A DNA stretch of 5,100 nt, taken from Oscillospiraceae bacterium (GTDB taxonomy: Bacteria > Bacillota > Clostridia > Oscillospirales > Ruminococcaceae). The stretch spans positions 1-5,100 of the forward strand of contig JAEDLA010000127.1 in NCBI GenBank assembly GCA_016295545.1, in the 5' to 3' direction. The notes below the pieces were generated by a model, which was not told the DNA's origin, searched no databases, and saw only the letters and a list, made by a program, of their open reading frames with translations. This document shows positions 1-5,100 of the stretch, one piece after another; positions within the stretch are counted from its first letter, which is position 1, and every line of letters begins with the position of its first letter. Both the position numbers and the translations under genes were made by a program.

Positions 1-7
1 ACCTTGA

Positions 8-39
8 AAGGCGACAGCCTGTCTGCGGTCAGTCGCCTT
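8..39. repeat. Inverted repeat / hairpin at the left edge
   Basis: An 8-bp perfect inverted repeat (AAGGCGAC at 8-15, GTCGCCTT at 32-39) encloses a 16-nt loop. No T-run follows on the plus strand, so it is not a standard intrinsic terminator in that direction, and the minus-strand continuation runs out of the window. It could be the 3' end structure of a gene lying to the left, or chance. A competing 6-bp pairing (TGTCTG 20-25 with CAGACA 57-62), followed by ACTTTTT, would exclude it. Confidence 0.35.
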
Positions 40-105
40 GATTGACGAAACGCTGTCAGACAACTTTTTCAGCAGAACGATATGGAATTAGTATTATTTC
101 TTGTA

Positions 106-115
106 TAAAGCTTTA
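106..115. promoter_or_regulatory. 10-bp palindrome upstream of the operon promoter
   Basis: TAAAGCTTTA is a perfect 10-bp palindrome ending 16 bases before the -35 box at 132. Its place would suit an activator or repressor half-site pair, but it is AT-rich, short, and matches no operator I recognise. Part of the core (AAGCTTTA) recurs in the leader at 227-234. It is recorded as a candidate only. Confidence 0.2.
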
Positions 116-131
116 ATTTTCACTAAACCTA

Positions 132-160
132 TTGCAACATATCATGAAAAATGTTATAAT
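132..160 (+). promoter_or_regulatory. Sigma-A promoter of the lipoprotein-GH94 operon
   Basis: The -35 box is TTGCAA (132-137; 4 of 6 to TTGACA) and the -10 box is a perfect TATAAT (155-160), separated by exactly 17 nt. A TG at 152-153 makes it an extended -10 (TGTTATAAT). Transcription should begin around 166-168, leaving a leader of about 115-125 nt before the first gene. It is the only strong promoter seen ahead of the two-gene unit. Confidence 0.85.
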
Positions 161-166
161 AAGTTT

Positions 167-279
167 TATAAAAGCATAAATCCACATTTACTGTGGAAGC
201 CTGTTCTGATACTGCTTTCAGATAACAAGCTTTACCTGTGGTCTGAACGTGATTCCCCTTATGTCAGACAGGCTGTTTA
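167..279 (+). promoter_or_regulatory. Structured 5' leader RNA of the operon
   Basis: The predicted untranslated leader contains several compatible stems. Hairpin 1 is TCCACA (181-186) with TGTGGA (192-197) around a 5-nt loop. The long stem pairs 198-211 with 262-274: 13 base pairs with one bulged T at 205 and one G-U pair. An inner stem inside it is TTCAGA (217-222) with TCTGAA (242-247). The 3' strand of the long stem ends eight bases before the GGAGA ribosome site, so the fold could affect translation. An alternative pairing exists: CCACA (182-186) can also meet TGTGG (237-241). The arrangement resembles a cis-regulatory leader, but I recognise no known riboswitch class in it. The pairings are read directly; the regulatory role is inferred. 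Confidence 0.5.
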
Positions 280-281
280 AT

Positions 282-286
282 GGAGA
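282..286 (+). promoter_or_regulatory. RBS that sets the lipoprotein start at 292
   Basis: GGAGA lies 5 nt before the ATG at 292. The earlier in-frame ATG at 280 overlaps this site and has no purine-rich ribosome site of its own, only a CAGGCTGTTTA stretch. The site therefore favours 292. Confidence 0.7.
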
Positions 287-291
287 ATACT

Positions 292-1131
292 ATGAATACA
301 AAAAAAATGCTCAGTCTGCTGTTATGTACGGCGCTGCTTTCCCTTACCGCAGTCTCCTGCGGTAAGCCTGACGAAGAACCGTCTGCCGGAGAATCCTCTG
401 CTCAGCCGGAAACAAGCGAAAGCTCCCCAGCTGATACAGCAGAAACTGAAACATCAGAGAACAAAAAAACAGACAGCAAGGATTCCGAAGATGATATTTC
501 TCAGACCGGAACTGAAACAGCATCACATTCTTTATCAGCTGAAAGCTCCATACACGATGTTACGGAAGCAAGCAGCACCGAAGCCGGTGAGCCTGATTCC
601 GGAAGCTCTGAAAGCAACGGAATAAAGACCGTTGCTCCTCCGGAAAACGGCTGGACTGCTGAAGAACTGCTGAACGTTACATATTTCTGCGGTAAACAGC
701 TTTCCTGTCCCCTTACGCTCAGCTCTCTCGGTGAGGACTTTTCCTTTGATACAGACACCGTTTACCAGAGAGACGGAAATGTAAGCCTTTTTATTGATTA
801 TAAAGGGCAGCACCTTACCAATGCGGTATATATTTCCGTCGGTTCTGCTGATAACGTCAGTGAAGATACAGTAATCGATTCTTTCGACCTGAATATTCAC
901 GGAATCGAGGAACTGGACAATCCTATCACAGTAAACGGCATCACATTCAGCGCTTCTTCTGATGAAGCCGTTGCCGCTCTCGGAGAACCGGACATTACTG
1001 ACGGAATAGGTAATTTTACTGTACTGAAATACCAGTTCGGCGAAAGCGAAAAATCAAAGCTGGAGCTTGCTTTTGAAAATGACGCTCTTGTTGACATCTA
1101 TTTTTATTACATCAACGGAATACCACAATAA
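292..1131 (+). CDS. Secreted lipoprotein with Ser/Glu-rich linker, function unknown
   Basis: This encodes a 279-residue protein from ATG 292, or 283 residues if the unsupported ATG at 280 is used. The N-terminus is a typical signal peptide: MNTKK, then a Leu-rich hydrophobic core, ending in an AVSC lipobox, so Cys23 (Cys27 in the longer form, codon 358-360) would be lipidated on the outer membrane face. About 95 residues of Ser/Glu/Thr/Asp-rich low-complexity linker follow, then a folded region from about codon 646 to the end. Its last third has the pattern: NGITF, an acidic helix, LGEPD, a Tyr-containing strand, LELAFENDALVDIYFYY. This recalls BamE/SmpA-like small domains, but only as a pattern. 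I cannot name the family. It is the first gene of an operon; GH94 starts 19 nt after its stop. An accessory binding or envelope role is possible but not shown. Confidence 0.9.
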   Translation: MNTKKMLSLLLCTALLSLTAVSCGKPDEEPSAGESSAQPETSESSPADTAETETSENKKTDSKDSEDDISQTGTETASHSLSAESSIHDVTEASSTEAGEPDSGSSESNGIKTVAPPENGWTAEELLNVTYFCGKQLSCPLTLSSLGEDFSFDTDTVYQRDGNVSLFIDYKGQHLTNAVYISVGSADNVSEDTVIDSFDLNIHGIEELDNPITVNGITFSASSDEAVAALGEPDITDGIGNFTVLKYQFGESEKSKLELAFENDALVDIYFYYINGIPQ

Positions 1132-1137
1132 AACTTA

Positions 1138-1143
1138 AAGGAG
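1138..1143 (+). promoter_or_regulatory. Strong RBS of the GH94 gene
   Basis: AAGGAG sits 7 nt before ATG 1151, in the 19-nt gap after the lipoprotein stop (1129-1131). There is no room for an independent promoter in the gap, which supports co-transcription. Confidence 0.85.
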
Positions 1144-1150
1144 AATTTTT

Positions 1151-3547
1151 ATGAAATACGGCTACTTTGACCTTAAAAACAAGGAATATGTTATTACAAG
1201 ACCTGATACTCCCGCACCCTGGGCAAACTATCTCGGCGATCCCGAATACGGCGCTATGATCTCAAATAATGCTGCCGGCTACAGCTTTGTAAAATCAGGG
1301 GCAAACGGACGTATAACACGTTTCCGCTTCAACTCTGAAATGGCTCTGCCGGGACGCTATATCTATATCCGTGACAATGATACAGCAGATTACTGGTCAG
1401 CTTCATGGCAGCCTGTCGGCAAGCCCCTTGACACATATAAAAGTGAGTGCAGACACGGTACTGCCTACACTGTTATCTCTGCTGAATATGCTGATATCAA
1501 GTCAGAAGTTTCCTATTACGTTCCCTATAAGCAGACCTATGAGGTCTGGAGAGCTAAAGTTACCAATAACAGCGACAAGGAAAGAAAGCTCTCTGTTTTC
1601 GGCTTTGTTGAATTCACAAATGAAGATAACTACGAACAGGACCAGGTAAATCTTCAGTATTCCCTCTTTATAACCCGCACAAGCTTTGAGGGAAACAAGA
1701 TAATCCAGCACATTAACGAGCACAGCGGCAAGGACGAAACAGGCTCAAATCACCTGGAAAGATTTTTCGGTCTTGCCGGAGCTGATGTTACTGCATTTAC
1801 CGGCAATCTTAGCAGCTTTATCGGTCCCTACAGGACATACTCCAACCCCATTGCCGTTGAACAGGGCAAATGTGACGATTCCACCAACTTCAACCTTAAC
1901 TCCTGCGGCGCTCTGCAGTCAGACATAGTTCTCAAACCCGGCGAAACAAAGGAGCTTATCTTCCTGCTTGGCAGAAGAAACGGCACTGAAGCTGACGAAA
2001 TAATCAGCAGATACAATACTCCCGGAAAGGTTGACGATGAAATTCAGGAGCTGAAAAATTTCTGGCACAGTCAGCTTGACAATTTCAAGGTTGCAACTCC
2101 CTCTGAGGAATTCAACAACATGATAAATGTATGGAACGCTTATCAGTGCTTCATTACCTTTATCTGGTCAAGAGCAGCTTCATTCGTTTACTGCGGTCTG
2201 AGAAACGGCTACGGCTATCGTGATACCGTTCAGGACATTCAGGGTATCATTCACCTTAATCCTGAAATGGCTGCGGAGAAGATTCGTTTCATGCTCTCCG
2301 CTCAGGTTGACAACGGCGGCGGTCTGCCTCTTGTTAAGTTCAACCACAATGCCGGTCACGAAAATACTCCCGACGATCCTGAATATGTTAAGGAGACCGG
2401 TCACCCCTCTTACCGTGCTGATGACGCTCTCTGGCTGTTCCCGACTATCGTCAAGTATATCGGCGAAAGCGGCAACAAAGACTTCCTCGATGAGGTCATC
2501 GTATATGCAAACGGCGGTGAAGCTTCTGTATATGAGCACCTGAAAAAGGCTATCCAGTTCTCAATGGAAAGACTTGGCGATCACAATATGCCTGCCGGAC
2601 TTCACGCTGACTGGAACGACTGTCTCCGACTTGGTGCAAAGGGCGAATCAACTTTCGTTGCATTCCAGCTTTACTACGCTATGAATGTTATCAGAGATAT
2701 GGCTGTTTCCAGAAATGATTCAGAATATGTCACATATATCGGCAAGGCTCAGGCTTCTCTTGCTTCTGCTCTTGAAAAGTGCTGGGACGAGGACAGATTT
2801 ATTCGTGGTATCCGTGAGGACGGAGTTACTGTCGGCGCTAAGAACGATCCCGAAGCTAATATGTGGCTCAATCCCCAGTCATGGAGCGTTATTTCCGGAT
2901 TTGCTGCAGGAGACAAGGCTGAGATTGCAATGGAAAGCGTTCACAGGATCCTTAATACTCCCTATGGCGCAAAGCTTCTTGATCCGCCTTATAAGGATCA
3001 CTACTTCGACGGTGCTCTTATGCAGGTCTACAATTCTGATACAAAGGAAAACGGCGGTATATTCTCACAGTCTCAGGGCTGGCTGATTCTCGCAGAGGCA
3101 CTTCTCGGTCACGGCAGCAGAGCATTTGAATATTTCATGGAAAGCTCCCCTGCAGCTATGAATGACAAGGCTGAAATTCGTGTTATGGAGCCCTATGTTC
3201 ACGGTCAGTTCACCGAAAGCAAGGCTTCTCCCTTTGAGGGACGCTCTCATGTTCACTGGCTTACAGGTACTGCATCAACCGTTATGGTAGGCTGTGTTGA
3301 GGGTATCTGCGGTATGCGCCCCGATATGGACGGACTTAAAATTTCTCCTTCTGTTCCTGCTGAATGGGACGGTTTCACAATCGAAAAGAATTTCCGTGGA
3401 AAGAAGCTCAGCATCACCGTTGATAACTCTGCTCATGCTGAAAGCGGCGTTAAGGAGATCACTCTCAACGGCGAAAAGCTGGAGGGCTGCTATATCCCTG
3501 CTGATAAGCTTGCAGATGTAAATGAAATCACTGTTATTATGGGCTGA
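1151..3547 (+). CDS. GH94 beta-glycoside phosphorylase, probably cellodextrin phosphorylase
   Basis: This 798-residue cytosolic enzyme has no signal peptide. GH94 enzymes split beta-glucosides with inorganic phosphate, releasing a sugar 1-phosphate and saving ATP. The layout is the usual one: N-terminal beta-sandwich (about 1-270), helical linker, (alpha/alpha)6 catalytic barrel (about 310-715) and C-terminal beta domain. The start MKYGYFD and the VITRPDTPAPW stretch are family hallmarks. Asp490 in HADWNDC is the catalytic acid. Arg341, Arg351 and Asp358 lie in the SRAAS...GYGYRD segment, and Thr705-Gly706 (HWLTGT) match the phosphate loop. Position 640 is Gln (IFSQ) where cellobiose and chitobiose phosphorylases have His; from memory, R. 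albus cellodextrin phosphorylase has Gln there. Tyr627 matches the +1-site Tyr of cellobiose phosphorylase, but Leu623 replaces its Glu. The length is near the cellobiose/chitobiose enzymes (about 800-820), not the 980-residue clostridial cellodextrin enzymes. Automatic annotation may say cellobiose or diacetylchitobiose phosphorylase. The family is certain; the substrate is inferred. Confidence 0.97.
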   Translation: MKYGYFDLKNKEYVITRPDTPAPWANYLGDPEYGAMISNNAAGYSFVKSGANGRITRFRFNSEMALPGRYIYIRDNDTADYWSASWQPVGKPLDTYKSECRHGTAYTVISAEYADIKSEVSYYVPYKQTYEVWRAKVTNNSDKERKLSVFGFVEFTNEDNYEQDQVNLQYSLFITRTSFEGNKIIQHINEHSGKDETGSNHLERFFGLAGADVTAFTGNLSSFIGPYRTYSNPIAVEQGKCDDSTNFNLNSCGALQSDIVLKPGETKELIFLLGRRNGTEADEIISRYNTPGKVDDEIQELKNFWHSQLDNFKVATPSEEFNNMINVWNAYQCFITFIWSRAASFVYCGLRNGYGYRDTVQDIQGIIHLNPEMAAEKIRFMLSAQVDNGGGLPLVKFNHNAGHENTPDDPEYVKETGHPSYRADDALWLFPTIVKYIGESGNKDFLDEVIVYANGGEASVYEHLKKAIQFSMERLGDHNMPAGLHADWNDCLRLGAKGESTFVAFQLYYAMNVIRDMAVSRNDSEYVTYIGKAQASLASALEKCWDEDRFIRGIREDGVTVGAKNDPEANMWLNPQSWSVISGFAAGDKAEIAMESVHRILNTPYGAKLLDPPYKDHYFDGALMQVYNSDTKENGGIFSQSQGWLILAEALLGHGSRAFEYFMESSPAAMNDKAEIRVMEPYVHGQFTESKASPFEGRSHVHWLTGTASTVMVGCVEGICGMRPDMDGLKISPSVPAEWDGFTIEKNFRGKKLSITVDNSAHAESGVKEITLNGEKLEGCYIPADKLADVNEITVIMG

Positions 3548-3567
3548 TTGATTCTTTCACATAACCA

Positions 3568-3604
3568 GTATTATTTAAGGGGGCGCTGTCCCCTTAAATA
3601 ATGC
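3568..3604. repeat. Perfect palindromic hairpin after the GH94 gene
   Basis: The arms 3570-3582 (ATTATTTAAGGGG) and 3590-3602 (CCCCTTAAATAAT) are perfectly complementary over 13 bp around a 7-nt GCGCTGT loop. Two more pairs (T-G and G-C) extend it to 3568/3604. It begins 20 nt after the stop of the phosphorylase. There is no T-run after it, so it may protect or process the mRNA 3' end, act as one half of a terminator with the next hairpin, or be a dispersed intergenic palindrome. The pairing is certain; the role is not. Confidence 0.7.
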
Positions 3605-3620
3605 TGAAAAGTTAAATTGA

Positions 3621-3662
3621 TTTCCGTGCATACAGATTATGTGCCGGGAAAAAGATTTTTTT
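3621..3662 (+). terminator. Candidate intrinsic terminator of the operon
   Basis: An imperfect hairpin forms between TTTCCG (3621-3626) and the CGGGAAA side (3645-3651). It continues through C-G, A-T, T-A and A-T pairs to a CAGAT loop (3633-3637), with bulges at 3644 and 3646 and two wobble pairs. Seven T (3656-3662) follow after AAGA. The stem is weaker than that at 5008-5041, and the T-run starts four bases after the stem. It is plausible as the operon terminator, perhaps together with the palindrome just upstream. Confidence 0.5.
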
Positions 3663-3746
3663 ATAAACAGTAAACCGCACCTTTATAAAACTTATACAAA
3701 AAATATATTAATAATATGGCGATTTGCAAAAAATTCTGAAAAATAC

Positions 3747-3775
3747 GTGACATTTGCCGAAAGCTGTGTTATAAT
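3747..3775 (+). promoter_or_regulatory. Sigma-A promoter of the carboxypeptidase gene
   Basis: The -35 box GTGACA (3747-3752; 5 of 6) and a perfect TATAAT (3770-3775) are 17 nt apart, with TG at 3767-3768 giving an extended -10. The predicted start is near 3782, so the leader is about 45 nt. The 80 nt upstream are very A/T-rich, with A-tracts that could act as an UP element. The RBS AGAGAGGGA (3811-3819) follows, 7 nt before the ATG at 3827. Confidence 0.85.
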
Positions 3776-3826
3776 AACTGTATAGGAGATTTTTGTCTCA
3801 ATTTGTTTAAAGAGAGGGACTTATAA

Positions 3827-5005
3827 ATGGACAACAACAATAACAATGAATACACACGCAGACCACGCAAAAGAGTTACTAAACAAATGGCTCGCCGCAG
3901 ACAGCTTGCCGCTCTGGGTATTATCGTCATAATTCTTATTTTGATAATAGTCCTGATATGCAATGCGTGCTCTGATAACAAAGACAAGCCAAAGGGTGAA
4001 AATAAAACAGGTACTACCACTACTACTGCTGTAACGACAGTTCCTATGACTACAACTGTAACAACAGCCGCTACTACAGCCGCAGTAACTACAGCAGATC
4101 CCAACGATCCCAACACTATTACCGGAATCACTCTCGATAAATATTCTGTAAACCTTGAAGTCGGCGGCTCTGATATGCCATGGGTTACAATGACTCCTGA
4201 ATCCTCCACTGAAAAAGGTGAGATCTGGGAATCCTCCGACACATCTATTGCAACAGTTGACAACATCGGAAATATTACAGCTGTTGCTCCCGGAACCTGC
4301 TATGTTACCGTAAAATCCCAGAATAATCCTGTGGTTTACGCTGAGGTCAAGGTCACAGTAATCTCAGCCAACGGAACTCCTGCGAATGCTGCCGGTCAGT
4401 CTGCTGCAACTACAGCTGCCAATCCGGTCAGTTCATCTTCAACCGAAACTGCTGCCACTCAGCTGTCCAACAATAAAGTCACTACTTCAGACGGATTAAG
4501 CTATGTTGACGGAATTTTAATTGCAAACAAATCTTACGGGCTGCCGGAGAGCTATTCTCCGGGCCTTGATTCTACAGCTGAATCCCAGTTCAACGCCCTT
4601 TCTGCAGATGCTGCCAAGGAAGGGCTGAACATTTGGCTGGCTTCTGGTTACCGCTCCTATGACTACCAGAAAAACATCTACGATAACTACGTTTCAATAT
4701 ACGGAGCAGACACAGCCGATACTTTCTCAGCACGTCCCGGCTACTCTGAACATCAGACCGGTCTTGCTATTGATGTGAATACCATTGACGATTCATTTGC
4801 CAATACGCCTGAATCTGACTGGCTTGCCGCAAACTGCAGCAAATACGGATTCATTATCCGCTATCCCAAAGGAAAAGAAAGCGTCACAGGCTATAAATAC
4901 GAGCCCTGGCACATTCGCTATGTAGGCAAGGAAAAAGCCGAAGCTATAACAAAAAGTGGTCTTACTCTTGAAGAATATTACGGCATCGATTCAAAATATC
5001 AATAA
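3827..5005 (+). CDS. Membrane-anchored BIG2 + M15B (VanY-like) D,D-carboxypeptidase
   Basis: This 392-residue protein probably removes the terminal D-Ala from peptidoglycan stem peptides outside the cell. Residues 1-26 are an Asn-rich, then Arg/Lys-rich cytoplasmic tail. Residues 27-46 are a continuous Ile/Leu/Val membrane segment acting as an uncleaved anchor; Cys48 lacks a good lipobox. A Thr-rich linker (63-90) leads to a BIG2 Ig-like domain (about 99-179: ITLDKYSVNLEVGG, WESSDTSIATVD, GNITAVAPGTCYVTV). A second Ala/Ser/Thr linker precedes the peptidase domain (about 229-385). There, SGYRSYDYQ (273-281) is the conserved substrate-site motif. SEHQTGLAID supplies zinc ligands His309 and Asp316, and EPWH supplies the catalytic Glu359 and zinc ligand His362. 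All key residues are intact, so it should be active. The D,D versus L,D preference cannot be read from sequence. A monocistronic unit with its own promoter and terminator, it is a housekeeping wall enzyme rather than vancomycin resistance: no vanRS/HAX genes are nearby. Confidence 0.95.
   Translation: MDNNNNNEYTRRPRKRVTKQMARRRQLAALGIIVIILILIIVLICNACSDNKDKPKGENKTGTTTTTAVTTVPMTTTVTTAATTAAVTTADPNDPNTITGITLDKYSVNLEVGGSDMPWVTMTPESSTEKGEIWESSDTSIATVDNIGNITAVAPGTCYVTVKSQNNPVVYAEVKVTVISANGTPANAAGQSAATTAANPVSSSSTETAATQLSNNKVTTSDGLSYVDGILIANKSYGLPESYSPGLDSTAESQFNALSADAAKEGLNIWLASGYRSYDYQKNIYDNYVSIYGADTADTFSARPGYSEHQTGLAIDVNTIDDSFANTPESDWLAANCSKYGFIIRYPKGKESVTGYKYEPWHIRYVGKEKAEAITKSGLTLEEYYGIDSKYQ
4013..4096 (+). 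repeat. Thr-rich low-complexity linker coding repeat
   Basis: These 28 codons (residues 63-90 of the carboxypeptidase) contain 16 Thr plus Ala and Val, in an irregular TT-V/A pattern. The degenerate ACN run is the reason for a long spurious open frame on the other strand. Such linkers are common in surface proteins of Ruminococcus and probably hold the domains away from the membrane, across the wall. Confidence 0.8.
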
Positions 5006-5007
5006 TT

Positions 5008-5047
5008 AAAGCACGCAGAAACTATAACTCCTGCGTGCTTTTTATTT
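5008..5047. terminator. Strong, probably bidirectional intrinsic terminator
   Basis: An 11-bp perfect stem (AAAGCACGCAG 5008-5018 with CTGCGTGCTTT 5031-5041) encloses a 12-nt loop and runs into TTTTTATTTT on the plus strand. It begins 2 nt after the carboxypeptidase stop. On the minus strand the stem is followed by TTTAATTATT, so it can also end a convergent transcript. Confidence 0.92.
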
Positions 5048-5100
5048 TACTGTTTTTTCATTTCAAGTGTTTCTCCCGATGAATCAGTCATTTTCAGGGT
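5047..5100 (-). CDS. C-terminal end of a convergent gene, cut by the window edge
   Basis: The minus strand is open from the edge at 5100 and ends with TAA at 5049-5047, giving 17 codons: TLKMTDSSGETLEMKKQ. The hydrophilic tail, ending in Lys-Lys-Gln, and a stop placed directly before a bidirectional terminator fit the end of a real gene. The piece is too short to assign a family, and a 17-codon open frame can also occur by chance. Confidence 0.5.
   Translation of the reverse strand, partial: TLKMTDSSGETLEMKKQ

Noticed and set aside
1..45. Open plus-strand frame TLKGDSLSAVSRLD ending in TGA, possibly the tail of an upstream gene
   Set aside because: Fourteen open codons are expected about half the time by chance. 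The minus strand is also open here, and no terminator with a T-run clearly follows, so neither strand can be supported.
42..70. TTGACG at 42-47 as a -35 box
   Set aside because: The region 17 nt downstream is CTTTTTC with no -10 match.
280..291. Alternative lipoprotein start at ATG 280
   Set aside because: The GGAGA ribosome site overlaps and follows this ATG and is correctly spaced for ATG 292; the signal peptide is complete from 292.
261..365. 34-codon ORF starting at ATG 261, overlapping the lipoprotein start in another frame
   Set aside because: It has no ribosome site (GATTCCCCTT precedes it) and most of it lies inside the lipoprotein signal-peptide coding region; it is a shadow frame.
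1091..1125. TTGACA (1091-1096) as a -35 box of a separate GH94 promoter
   Set aside because: No TATAAT-like box occurs 16-18 nt downstream; the hexamer is within the lipoprotein coding sequence.
2180..2543. Open frames on both strands inside the phosphorylase gene
   Set aside because: The GH94 frame is continuous and conserved through this stretch, so these are shadows.
3769..4266. 165-codon minus-strand open frame opposite the carboxypeptidase start
   Set aside because: Its Val-rich run is the complement of the Thr-codon linker, it covers the promoter and RBS of a clear gene, and it has no family features.
3827..5005. Vancomycin-resistance vanY
   Set aside because: The catalytic family matches, but no other van genes are present and the BIG2/linker design fits a general wall carboxypeptidase.

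Overview
The window looks like chromosomal DNA of a Ruminococcus-type gut or rumen Firmicute (Oscillospiraceae). The grounds are moderate GC, a GH94 disaccharide/oligosaccharide phosphorylase, secreted proteins with Thr-rich and Ser/Glu-rich linkers, a BIG2-type Ig-like domain, and strong AGGAG-type ribosome binding sites. This placement is an inference from gene content and style; no taxonomic marker gene is present.

Layout. Positions 1-279 carry no gene I can support. They hold a hairpin near the left edge, a very good sigma-A promoter with an extended -10 (132-160), and a transcribed leader of about 115-125 nt that can fold into nested stems just ahead of the first gene. Gene 1 (292-1131) is a secreted lipoprotein with a long Ser/Glu/Thr linker and a C-terminal domain of unknown function. 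Nineteen bases later comes gene 2 (1151-3547), a complete cytosolic GH94 phosphorylase with its own strong RBS; the two are almost certainly one operon. The 279-bp gap after it holds a perfect 13-bp palindromic hairpin, an imperfect hairpin followed by seven T, and a second extended -10 promoter (3747-3775). Gene 3 (3827-5005) is a membrane-anchored cell-wall peptidase: TM anchor, Thr-rich linker, BIG2 domain, second linker, and an M15B (VanY-like) D,D-carboxypeptidase domain with a full zinc site. It ends in a strong intrinsic terminator (5008-5047). Beyond this, 5047-5100 reads on the minus strand as the last 17 codons of a convergent gene.

How the genes work together. Genes 1 and 2 probably share expression, which pairs an exported lipoprotein with an intracellular beta-glucan phosphorylase. 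Gene 3 has its own promoter and terminator and serves envelope peptidoglycan trimming; nothing links it functionally to the sugar operon.

The most informative detail is in the phosphorylase active site. The phosphate-binding His of typical GH94 enzymes is Gln640 here, a replacement I recall being described for the Ruminococcus albus cellodextrin phosphorylase. The +1-site Glu of cellobiose phosphorylases is Leu623. Together these favour a cellodextrin phosphorylase over a cellobiose or chitobiose phosphorylase. I do not see a CRISPR array, mobile element, tRNA, rRNA or clearly new multi-gene system in the window.
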